A stretch of 64,000 nucleotides of DNA, from positions 3,100,001-3,164,000 of the forward strand of contig JAXRKN010000042.1 in the NCBI GenBank assembly GCA_038502055.1, written 5' to 3'. The stretch's first letter is position 1. Every line of letters begins with the position of its first letter. A program made the position numbers and the translations under genes. Below, piece by piece: positions 14,341 to 25,699 of the stretch. The notes under the pieces were generated by a model. That model was not told the DNA's origin. It searched no databases and was given only the letters and a program-made list of their open reading frames with translations. This stretch comes from Tanytarsus gracilentus. Taxonomy: Eukaryota > Arthropoda > Insecta > Diptera > Chironomidae.

Positions 14341-14585
14341 AATCACGAGCATATAAGCGTTACACCACTTTGTGGGTTACGCTAAAAAATTTGTCATACA
14401 TCCGAAACAAATGTCGATGATAAATCAAATTGCAAGTGGAGGAAAAATTCCTTTCGCTAATCTTTTTTTTTCCTCCGCTTTCTGCAAGTTAGCGAGTGTA
14501 AAAAATTGATGTGATAATATTATTCCGAGTTGAAATCATTACGATACATTTATTAGAAAAGTGCGCTGTTTATGTCGCCCTAAAA

Positions 14586-14590
<5 letters not shown>

Positions 14591-14630
<40 letters not shown>
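14591..14630. repeat. (GA)20 microsatellite
   Basis: Twenty uninterrupted GA dinucleotides. Such tracts can bind GAGA-type factors in flies, but there is no direct sign of function here. Confidence 0.9.
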
Positions 14631-14633
<3 letters not shown>

Positions 14634-17600
14634 AAAATGTATATAATGTCACATATTATTGCAATTTTAGTTTTATCAGTTGCTGACTGTTGTTAAAGCA
14701 GAACATTTTTCCCACATACTCCAAAAAGAACGAATTTCAGCATCTCTCAAATACCAACAACAATATCCTTAACCTTCGTGCATGTGTGCGTGCGTTTTCA
14801 ATATTACTAAGCGAATGTAAAAAAGGAAACTTACAAATGTGTATGTAAGCGATTATATACATAACGTAAAATGATTTTATTGGGTGCGGTAAAAAAGGAG
14901 AGAATTTTTATCTCGATGAGCTGTGTGTTCGGGAGGTTCTGCTGTGTGTACACAAAAGAAGGGTGAGAGAGACAAAAAACTTACATCAGTTTAAGTTCTT
15001 TAAACCTTATAGGAAAAAGAAGAAAGGAAAAAGGAAAAAGAACGAATGTTTAAATTTAAGCGATTCGGGGATGGTTTAGGTGTTAGGTCACTTCTGTTGA
15101 GAATAAAGTTAAAAAAGTCTCTTGGGGGTTTTAAACACAACAAGAAAATTGATTATTAAATTTTTTGTTTTGAATATTAAAAAATAAATTAAATAATTTT
15201 TAAAATTCAAACGTATTTCAAAGATTTAAAAATGCATTAAATTTATATGTAAATATTCGTGAAGTTCAACAAATAAAAAACTAAACAGTGAATAAGAAGT
15301 AACTGTAATAAGAATAAGAACTACTCAAATTTAAACATGAAAACTTTTATTAGATTCAAAAGGTAAAAAATTTAAAATTTTACGTTTTCAAAAATTAGAT
15401 TTTTAAATTTTATCAATCAATCGACGAAAAGGTCTTTAAAAAAATAAAATTAATGGAAATTCAATACCCGTTAAATTTAAAAATAAAAATGTAAACCACA
15501 ACAAAATTTTAGATGTTACAATGCAAATTATAATTTTGTAAAGATCAATTAACAAACGAATTATAATCAATTATATAAATTTACCTCATTGTTTATCCAC
15601 CCACACCATCATCTCCGTACAAACCCCATTTTATAATATTCGTTACAGCACACACACGATATGAAAATTACGGTGATTATCACGTAATGATAAAAAATGC
15701 CTCTCACACGCTCAACGACTCAGATATAATGAAAATCATAATTGATGGTGACATGATATGCGAATGAATTGTTACATTTTTCACTTCTGTATCAGTGGGT
15801 GGTTTGATGGTGGCGGTGGATGGAGAATGATGCCGTAGAGAAGCAAAAGGAAAGCAGCCAAAGTGCTGATGGAATGATGATTTATCATAAAAAACGAGCG
15901 AGATTTTGCAGAGAGCGAAGAAGGGATGGATAAAGCCATTGAATGATTCAGGGATATTTTTCACATCTATGCCAATGGGTACATTTAATTTTCATGATTT
16001 TCTTTTTCAACAACTTTCGTATTCCATTAGGGATAACTTTCAAACATTTCACTGTAGCGTGTGCAAAAAAAACTTTCTCTATTAAGCTTCAAATTAATTA
16101 TTCATCAAACAATTAAGAGAGTCACTGATTAAATCACTTCCACGAACTTCTCGTTTCGAATTATTTTAGCCACAATTAGGTGTGCAATAATAAAACTTAA
16201 TTTTACTTGCGTCCCGCCATAACACAGACACCCCATAGAATCGCTCGAACGCTACCACTTGACTGAGAAAATGATTCTACGATTCATTGAAAACTGATGC
16301 TGTGAGCACTACACATCATCATCATATCCTTCATGAAATAAAATATGCGCACGTTCCTCTATTGCGCACACCAGCCATTTTTCGCCATGACCCGCTCCCA
16401 AAAAAATTTATACTTTCTTTAACAAACGAGAGAGAGAGAGATTTTTTTAAAAAAGAATTTTTTAAAAATCATAAAAATTCAACTTCAGTTCGATGCATAA
16501 ATTAAAATGCGAAATTGTTGTCTAGAATCGCTAAAATATCCTCGGCATGTATGCTCAACCCCGCTTTGTACAGCTGAATACGAGAGTAGAAAAAATCTCG
16601 TATTTGAATGCTAAATGCGGAGGGATAAATCTGGCGGTGCTACAAGAGAGTGAGAAATTTGCTACTTTTTTCCGTCCCTGTTTGTTGTTGTAAGTTTCCC
16701 TCTTTCCTTTTCACATTTTATGTGTAACCTATGTAAGTATGTTTGTATGAACATCCAGCCATATTATCGTCAATTCAATTGTATTTGAGTGTGCATTGTG
16801 TCGTCATGTGCTATGAAAAAGGCGAATTGAATGTGTTGATGTGTCTGTAAACTGTGTAATTTTCCTCAAACTCTCAGAAGGGAGAGAGAGCACAGCATCG
16901 AGCAGTACTGTCGTTCTGATAAGCGAAGCATTATTTGGTGGTGTTGGTTTTTTTTGGGAAAAATGCTTTGTGTATGACATGAAAAATGGAAAATGCGATC
17001 AATACTTTGTGGAAATAAATTTTTGCCTCCTCTCCTCAAGCAACCTCGCACTCTGGTTTGATTTCTTTTGTCAACTTTTCTTCTTCTTTTTCGGAATCAT
17101 CATCGCTTAGTAAATGGTGAGAAATTAAATTAAATAACAAACTTTTCATCAACTTATGCCGGCTTATTTACTATTCACATCATCCACAATTTCATTCTGC
17201 TCTCGACATGTCGGAGAAGATTTTTACTATTTGCATGATAATTTAATGATGGCAATAATAAATGTCCGCACTCATAAAAAAGAAAGATGGAAATTTGCTA
17301 AAACAGTAAGGAGCGTCGTAAAAGATGTGAAGAGTAAATAAAAATGAGAATAAAACAAATCTATCAACTAATTGGATAAATTCTTTCTTCTTTTTCTCAT
17401 TTAGGTTAATTATTGGAAACATAAATTTTATGTAACGAGCGTGAGTTAATTTTTTAATCGCTTTTAAGTTTATTTGTAATTTGATAGTCGTTAAAAAATT
17501 AATGCTGGAAATTAAAAACGTAAATTGTGTGAATTGTGAAGAAATGAGAATTTGATGATGAATTAAAAAAATTAAATTATTTAAAATTAATCTTTTAATC

Positions 17601-20600
17601 CTGATAAAAACTTTAAATTTACAAAATGTTTAAAACAACTCTAAGTTTATTAATAGTTATTTGTAATTAGATATAAAAAAAAGATTCAAATCTTAAATTT
17701 CTTAAATTGAATTTCGTCACTCATAATTTTTTTTAAACGACCACAAAACACGGCACAAACAAATATTGAACAAATTTTAAAACTAATTATTTAAAAAAAT
17801 CAGATTCACAAAATTTTATCCATTAGTCGTGACAGAATTTCTGAACGACCCCAAAAATTCATTCAGACGTTCTAAACTTTTCTCTCTCTCTATCACATCC
17901 ACTTATTGTCATCTCATATCCACAGTTTTTATCAGCACACATCACCGCTTTTACATCATCATTTGTCTCACGGAAAAAGAGGAAAATTTTCATTCACACG
18001 AATTACTTTTTCATCATTTCACATTTGAGTGATACATCTCCACAGTGCGAACGATTTCTGACTTTCAAGGTCTCTAAAGAGTTTTTCTACCTCTCATTCG
18101 TTTTCTCTCTCTTTCTTTTTTCTGGTGTTGAGCAGTTGTCCTAGGTTTACCATACATTTCACATATATTTTCACTCTTATACTTATGTACGAAACACATT
18201 GCAAACACGTTGCGAGTCTTCTTTTTTCTCGGAGCTCAGCGAAGGGACCTTTTATGATGCACGTTGAGAAATGCTAAAAGATGATTGATCACCGTCCATT
18301 GTATAGAGCGGAGCATTGCAGCGTATGGCATACAAGAGAACATAAGTTCATAGTTAGGGGAATAAAAAAGAGATGCTAAAATCTTCTATCTTTTATTATC
18401 ATTCAAATCAGAAGCTTTATTAGCTCACAAAGCGCTTCTGAGGCAATAAAAGAGAAATCAATAATTCTGGTTAATTTCTAGCTTCATGAAATGCCATCGT
18501 AAAATGGAACTACAAACACTTTTGGAGCTGTGCAAGAAAGTTTTGCATAATAAAAACATAAAAATGTGATTTATATTTTTTTGCTGCCTCCCAAAAGTAC
18601 CAAAAAGTCCTCAACAAGTTAAACAACAAAAGTTAGTTAAAATCTCTTCTCTCAATCTCCGACACTCTAGGGAATTTTTAAATTGTTGCTACACTCGCAA
18701 ACTCAACTTTGTTCCGTTAGGAGAAGGAGAAAAAGAGTGAGAGAGAAAGAGAGAGACAAAAAGTTTACATTCTTCCGAGCTTTTGCGGAAACTTTGGTTT
18801 AAAAATTATTACATCGTTATTTTTATAACTCAACGATGATTTCAAAATTTACTCACAAACTCTCACAAGTTAATTGAATATTTTAATGACATCAATGCAA
18901 TTTGTGGTGCGGAATAGCAATTATCATTATTGAAAGTGAAATTCGGAAATTAGTTTAAATGGTCGAAATATAAATGCAACCTGTGAATTATTACACATTA
19001 GGAAATTAATTAGAAAATTAATATTTTAATTAGGTGATTAATGAAAAAAATTTACGTTGTTAAACTGGCTTTAAATTTTTTTTATTGAATTTGCTTAAAG
19101 TATTTGAAAAATTAAAAAATTATACAAAGAAATAATGCAAAATATAGGTTTGAATTCTTACAAAGTTAAAAATTTATTTGATTTATGGATAAAATATCGA
19201 TGAATTTTTTTAAATTGTCGTTATATTTTTTTAAATTAAATTAAACTAAAAATTACAAAATATTTCTTAAAAAAATCCTCTCCATTCACTCAATCATTCA
19301 ATTTTTGATCTATATATAAATTTCTTCTGAACCCTTTTAACTCTCAAAAGAATTCACCCTTCCACACCACAATGACCAATTTCCTCAATAAAAACTTCTT
19401 ACATAAGAACTCTCTCACATGTTGAGAGTCATAGAGATAAAGGGTTTCTCTCTTGATTACAGTTAACTTTTGCATCATCAAAGATAAAACCGGAAGGTAG
19501 TAAAGTCAACAACAAAAACACCTTTTTTAGAAGCATCCCAACAAAAGAGAGACCATGAAGTGATACGAGGCTCATGAATCAGCACAAAATGCCTTTTACA
19601 TCTTTATTTGTCAAAATCTATAATGTTATTTTGATGGATGATGGCCAACAACAAATTTTTTTATCATCTCCTCCCTCCACACGCCGAACAAGAGTTTATT
19701 GAATGATGCTTTTGCTCCCTATTACCTCATCAATGATATGTGTATAAAAAAATGTGCTACTACAACAATGAATTGTCGAAAATCGTAAAATTTCTCGTTC
19801 TTGCCCTCAAATAACCTCATCGCATACCGATAAAATGTTTTCGATGTTCAATAGCATACATGAGCAGTATCGCACATGGTTTATTAACCTCTATTGTAAA
19901 GTGACTTGATGAGAGCATGAAAACTGTTTAAGATATAAAAAGTTTCTGTTACAAAACAGTTTCTGATAATTTAGAAAATCATCAATAAGTTTTTGGAAAT
20001 GATTTTGCAAAATTTATTTTTAAATGTTAATATGAATATTTTTGTTAATAACTTTTTGGTTTGAATCCTTTAATAAATTGATTTTTGTTTTTTAAAAACA
20101 TTTAATGTAGTTAAGTGTCATCTCGCCATGTCTCCCCATCAAAGGTCAAAAAGTTTTAACTAGTCGCAAATCATTGCACATAACGCAGACTTAAAAAGTG
20201 CATTAACAATAATCACGTTAATTTTCCTAAGCAAATTAGTCTCCTTAATCGCCATCAGGAAACGATTTTGTTGCCAAAACGACGACACGGCTTCTTCCTT
20301 ATGCCATTTGCCAAGGAATGTAATTAAAATTAAATAAGAACGGACGGAAAAATTTCTAACACTGGCTAGAACGTAAAATAAGAAACGAAACTGGAAAAAT
20401 AAGGTTAGCAGTAAATGAGCTAATAATTATTGGCAGTGGACGTCCAACAATAATTAACATAATTTTATTTTCTACTTCTTCTTCCAACCACCCCGAAAAA
20501 TAAGTATATTTAGAACATGCAAGAAGTCAAGTCATATTTTTATGACTACACGTGGAGTGGTGCCGATTGTAAAAGTCGAGTTCCGAAAGAGTTTAATGAA

Positions 20601-21965
20601 TGGAAGCACTGGAAATATCGTCTGAATGATTATTAATTGCTGATTGCTCAATATGCGATAGAACTATGACTATTGCAAAAATAAATAGATGGAAGATTGA
20701 GGCTGAGGGTGTAAAAGCGCAGTTTTGATTGAGACTATTTTATGTGAACATAATTTAATTAATTTTTTTAATTTAAAAAAATATTAAATTTATCATTGCT
20801 TTAAGTTTTACTGGACTTTAAACGTCATCATGCACCTAACTCAATTTTTTAAAAATTTCGCTAAAAATTCTTAATTTCACGAAAGTTCTAAATTATGCCA
20901 TGCTTGAATGGCATTACAGCAATTAGAGGAGAAGGAAATTATTGAAATATTTACTTAGATTTATTCATGGCGATAAGAAAGACTGGAAAAATAAATTCAT
21001 GTTGAACCTTCAATTTCAAATCAATTAACTGTTATTATAAGCATACACGAGAAAAAAAGACTCACGAAGCTATTGTTACATCATTTTGACATTATAAACA
21101 CAAAGAGTTGGATTATAAAGTTTGAAAGGAAAATAATATTTTTGCTAATTTTATTTAAGACTTAAAAATTACTAAGAGAGATATTATTATAAAAGGATTA
21201 AGGCTTTTGTTTAGCCACTCATGTATACAATACAAAGGCCAGGAGATCGTCAAGAAGTCGGACGTCAACATTGTCGTCTAATCCTTTCTCCAAAAAAGGG
21301 GATTTTTATTGTATCCGCAAAGTCATCTCCGCCTAATCCTTGTTGTTGACAAATATCCTGGGCTTTTGAGTTGAAATTTAGATTAATAGCTTCTTAGTGC
21401 AATGTGCCGTGAGAGTGAGAGAGGAGAAAACAAAAGAGAAGAAAATTATTTCGTAATATGTGAAGCTCATGTAGAAGTTAAACGAGAGCAAAAGGACAGT
21501 CAATAAAATTTTATGATTGATAGTTTTGTGTGCGCAGACATGAACGTTGACTTCGGCCTTGACTTGACGTCCGACTTATGTTCTAGACAGAGAATTTAGT
21601 GATGCGGTTATGCAAATTTTGAATGGGAAATTGTGCGGAAAATGGTTTTATGAAAATATATTTTAAAATTTTCTAAAAATTACCTAAACAAATAATTTTA
21701 AATTTATTAAAAAAAGTTATTAAAAATTTTAAAATTGGAAAATCTTAATTTATTATTCCCTCAAAAATTTTGTGTCTTATGCCTCAAACTCACCCCATAT
21801 CATAATTATTCTATATATTATTTTGTTTTAAAGTTTTATGTGACATACAAATGATAGGCCTAGCCAAACCTTACAAACTGGCGAAAAAAGATTTGAAATC
21901 GGTTGCTCCTACGAGGAGCTAGAGCCATTAAAATCATTTTACTTTCTTACTTTTTTACTTTTTTA
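14631..21965. other. Dfd-zen intergenic, second part
   Basis: Roughly 7.3 kb of AT-rich sequence with no supportable gene. Open frames are short and of low complexity. It contains one variant of the dispersed B-box-like motif (GGTTTGAATCC, 20058-20068). Near its right end (21860-21935) is a short GC-richer piece with the inverted repeat GCTCCT/AGGAGC and the phrase CTGGCGAAAA, which also occurs in the 14.2 kb mobile element. That piece may be a fragment of a related repeat. Confidence 0.55.
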
Positions 21966-21969
21966 TTTT

Positions 21970-22305
21970 TTTATTTTCTCAAAAAAAAAAAAAAAAAAAA
22001 AATAAAAAAAAGGGGGGGTGAAATTTATTTGGGTTTTTTAAAAAAAAATGGGTTTTTTTTTTTATTAAAAAAAAAATATTTTTTTTTGAAGAAAAACCCC
22101 AAAAAAAACCTCCCAGAAAAAAAAAATTTTTTTTTAAAAAAAATTTTTTTTATAATATTTTATAAGGGAAATAAAAAAAATAAAAATAAAAAAAAAAAAA
22201 AATTAAAAAAAAATTTTTAGGGAGTATTTAAAAAGGGGGGTGGGGGAAAAAAAAAAAAAATTATAAAAAAAAAAAAAAAAATAAATAAATAAAAAAAAAA
22301 ATATA

Positions 22306-22337
<32 letters not shown>

Positions 22338-22421
22338 AAAAAAAAATAAAAAAAACAAAAAAAAAGAAAAAAAAAAAATAAAAAGAAAAAACAAGAAAAA
22401 AATTGTTTTATTAATATAAGA

Positions 22422-22465
<44 letters not shown>
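21970..22465. other. Homopolymer block, probable sequencing or assembly artefact
   Basis: About 500 bases made almost only of long A runs broken by T, G or short G/C runs, including a run of seven G. Neighbouring sequence on both sides is normal. Open frames here encode only Lys/Phe/Asn/Leu runs. It looks like uncorrected low-quality consensus around a poly(A) tract. Distances across this point, and so the zen upstream region, may not be reliable. Confidence 0.75.
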
Positions 22466-22981
22466 AAATTTTGAGGAATGTCCATCATGCCAGGATCCAC
22501 TAATTCCATTTTCAAACTATTCTAATCTAAGACACGGAGTATTGGAAATGGCAACGCCGTTTGCAGACCCATCTTGTTTGTTTACAAGATTAAATTCATG
22601 AGAACATAAATCTCTCCATAAAAGTGAGCGCCACCACAAATTCAATTATTATTGCACCGAAGTTCACCTTACTCCTTTTTCTCTCTCGCTCTCGTCTACT
22701 CACAATTTTATGACTAACGGCTTCGATTTCCGTCTCTGAGACATCGACGGTCGCCATATATGAACAGGTACATTTCTCTCGCCAAAAAAAGTGCATATTT
22801 GTATTTCTTAACAATATAATTATTTGAGCATTCTGTCACCAGTCGTCTACACACATTTGGCGTTGTTATCAGTGCTTGAACTTTTCCCATAAATTCTCGT
22901 GCACTCTCGAAACAGGCTTTAGTTCTTGTTGTGTGCTCATCAAGGTAACGGTGCTAAGTGAAGAAAAATAATATTTTCAAA

Positions 22982-25275
22982 ATGATGTTAGAAAATCAAA
23001 TCAGTTCAGAGTCAAACAATAATTTTGTGTATGAAATAATGGATACGAATTTGCCAGCGATTGAAAAGTTGACAGGTGCAACAAGTGTTAACACATACAA
23101 ATACTGGAATCCAGCTACAAATGAGAGTGAATTAAAATTAAATAAAGGTAAATTGAAGAATTCCTTAAAAGTCGAATTTCAATTAAATTTTAAAATATGA
23201 TAAATTGACTTTAATAATTCATCCTCGCGCTCTCTTGTTTGTATGGCGAAATAAGCTCGAGTGAGATTTAGATTTAATAAAAGCCAATTTTTTTCACATT
23301 TCGCGAATATGTGAGATCATCACTGTGTCTTCTTTTTTACCCTCTCGCCGCATTTCACTCACTCTCTTCCTCGCTGCCATGATAGATATTAAATCAAAGT
23401 CCTCATGCATGATGAAAAAAGATGTAATATATCCAGATCAGGCGAGGAATGAAATGAGGAGTTTGAAAATTATTTTTTTATTCTAAAATTTTTATGCGGT
23501 TAAAAATTAATTTCTCGTAAACTAAAACAAATTGCTTAGTAAAAAATTAAAACTAAAATTTTTTAAAAGCCTTAAAAAATTTCCAACATTTAAATTTTTT
23601 TTATCTCGACCTCAAAAAAATATCATTTCGACCCTCGTAAGTCTCAACATCCGATATGATGTATTCAGTTTCGGTGAGTTAAGAAGCCATGTGAGTGAGA
23701 GTGAGAGAGCGTGGCAAAAACGTATATTAAAACATTATGCGAATGGCATAAATTTCAATATGTTGCTCATCCGCACACATGTGTGTGGGAAGATTTTTTA
23801 TCACTCCCTTTTTTATATCCGCCATCGAGCAAAAAAATATTCTCAAGATTAATTGCGATTCATCTTCAGCACACCTCACCATTCAACCGTGAAGTTATAT
23901 ATTGGCTGTTATTGATACATCAGGCCGGGAATCGTTTAGCATATTTTTATTCAAATTTCTTTCCTAAATTCCCATAAATCCTTAATTTAATAGCTTTTTT
24001 GCCAAAAGTCACATCGCTATGACGCATTCGAGGATTTTTTCTTATTCTCAAAGATTTAAGCCGATAAAAATACGCAAAAATTTGAATTTTAAATTTTTAT
24101 TCTTCGAAAGAAAAAAAGTTTCTCCTTTGTTATGTTCGCAACCCACAAAATATCTTTCAATCGGAAAAATATGCATGAAAAAACATTTTTCAAAGAGACG
24201 AAAAACTGTCGCATCATTCTACATTTTAAACTTTATCTCTTACAGCCGATGGTGTGAGTCAAAATCAAAAGAGATCGAGAACGGCGTACACGAGTGTGCA
24301 ATTAATTGAGCTCGAAAAGGAATTCAACATCAATAAATATCTCTGTCGTCCACGTCGCATCGATCTTGCCAATCGTCTTCAATTAACAGAGAGACAAATT
24401 AAAATCTGGTTCCAGAACAGAAGAATGAAATGTAAGTTGAAAAATTCAAAAAACTATTTAAATTTCAAAATACTTTCAATTATGTGTCACAAAAGAATTT
24501 TCCACAACTCAAAAATGTGAAAGTTTTCACAAAACAAGTTTTGACACGTTTTCATAAATTCCAAGAATTTTTAAACCGTTTCTCGAACTCCCACTGTAAT
24601 GTCCATAAAAAAAATTAAACTCAATAATTTTTATCCTCCTCAGGCAAGAAAGAGTCGAGTGGCAACATCAAGTCCGTTAATAAAACCGCCACATCTCCAT
24701 TAGCCGCTGAAAAATCAACAATTAAAGAACCAGTCGAGCGTAAAGGCGATGAGTGTCATCAGAAAATCGTCAAGCGATTGATGTCTCATTCTCAATACTT
24801 TCCACCGACCAATGTCATCAAGGCTGACTCTCCTCCACCTGTTCAAGCGGCACTGCCTCCATATCACGCCACACCGTATACAATTGCTCATTATCCAACT
24901 TACAATTATTACAACAACAACAACAATGTTGCAACTGATTATTATGGCTACGATCAACAATATCAGCAGACTTATACAAGTTTGACACCGCCATTGGCAT
25001 CGCCAACAATCATCCACAATTTCGATCAAATTTCAAACTGCTCGGCACCATCAAGCGATTACATTTTCAATGGAGATTTTAACCTTTTTAACGGCACTGA
25101 TTTCGACGCTTCATTTCCGCTAAATCAGACGCCATTATTCGATAATCAGACGGTCGAAATAAAGCAATTAACGCCGATTAAAATTCAATCATTTGATGAT
25201 GAGGAGGAGAAGATCGCAGCGCTGCCATCTGTTGCTTCCGTAAGTTGCTGGAAACAAATGACGGGCGCTTATTGA
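22982..25275 (+). CDS. zen: zerknullt (insect Hox3), complete, three exons
   Basis: Diverged Hox group 3 homeobox gene; in insects zen specifies extraembryonic tissue. Exons are 22982-23147, 24246-24431 and 24644-25275, joined in phase 1 and phase 1, giving 327 residues. Start: the first of two adjacent ATGs; an upstream GTG-initiated extension is not needed. The homeodomain spans residues 63-122, with RSRTAYTSVQLIELEKEF, YLCRPRRIDLANRLQLTERQ and the helix-3 core IKIWFQNRRMKCK. No YPWM hexapeptide is seen, as expected for insect zen. The C-terminus is rich in Tyr, Asn, Ser and Pro, with an acidic DDEEEK patch near the end. The second intron (212 nt) interrupts homeodomain codon 56. It lies between Dfd and pb, the normal Hox3 position. 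The alternative, a second pb-like gene, is unlikely given the homeodomain and missing hexapeptide. Confidence 0.93.
23148..24245 (+). other. zen: zen intron 1
   Basis: A 1098-nt intron from a GTAAAT donor to a TTACAG acceptor, separating the N-terminal exon from the homeobox. Frame fits phase 1 (G + CC). Several open frames cross it but none looks like protein. Confidence 0.8.
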
Positions 25276-25592
25276 AGTAATTTTTTAATTAACCAAATTT
25301 CGAAAATGTACAAACCCAAAAAATCTTTTTTAATTTTTGCATTTTATTTTAATAGTTTTAAGTTTTTCTTTAATGAGATTCGAATGTTTAATTGCTATTC
25401 TCTCTCTCTTTCTTATAAAAATTTAATATCTGTTGAATGTTGCCATGCTGAGGTAGACTTTTATTGCCTTTTTCTCCTTCACAAGAAAATTGACTAATTG
25501 AAAGTCATCAGCACTTTTTGATGAGAGTTTGACAAGTTTTTAAGATTAGTGATAACAATTTAGCTCTAAAATCTGCTGTCGCTACCCTAGCT

Positions 25593-25598
25593 AATAAA
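25593..25598 (+). terminator. zen: Possible zen polyadenylation signal
   Basis: AATAAA about 320 nt after the zen stop codon. It is the first canonical hexamer I noted downstream. In AT-rich DNA such matches are common, so support is modest. Confidence 0.4.
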
Positions 25599-25699
25599 TT
25601 ATCTCAAACTGTGCTACATTTCGTGTAATGACAGTCAAAAGTAAATTTAAGAGACTTGATAAAAAATTTATTTTTTCGATGTATTTTTTTATGATTCAC

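Larger units (their letters stand above)
13414..14385. mobile_element. Tandem-repeat mobile element with (GTCY)n tract and Helitron-like 3' end
   Basis: A block of about 970 bp, richer in GC than its surroundings. It is bounded by the inverted pair GCGTAACCCAC (13414-13424) and GTGGGTTACGC (14372-14382). Inside are tandem units of 120, 129, 129 and 129 bp starting near 13491, 13611, 13740 and 13869, then a rearranged unit from 13998. A single-copy tail follows, and then a GGAC/AGAC tract (about 14296-14340), which is (GTCY)n on the other strand. The right end forms an imperfect hairpin (14357-14368 with 14372-14382) directly followed by CTAA. Known: (GTCY)n tracts mark the mini-me/DINE-type elements of flies, and a hairpin before CTRR marks Helitron 3' ends. 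Inferred: a non-autonomous element of that general type. No transposase is seen. Confidence 0.65.

Noticed and set aside
21903..22394. Lys/Phe-rich open frames on both strands
   Set aside because: They are translations of homopolymer runs in a probable assembly artefact.
5863..22981. miR-10 family genes (miR-10, miR-993) in the Hox interval
   Set aside because: Scanned by eye for CCCTGTAG-type 5' and CTACAGGT-type 3' cores on both strands and found none. A diverged copy cannot be excluded without a covariance search.
24432..24520. Unspliced reading of zen past codon 56 as the true C-terminus
   Set aside because: A GTAAGT donor and CTCAG acceptor join in frame to a long 210-codon exon with typical zen-like composition; the unspliced reading ends after about 30 residues of AT-rich filler.
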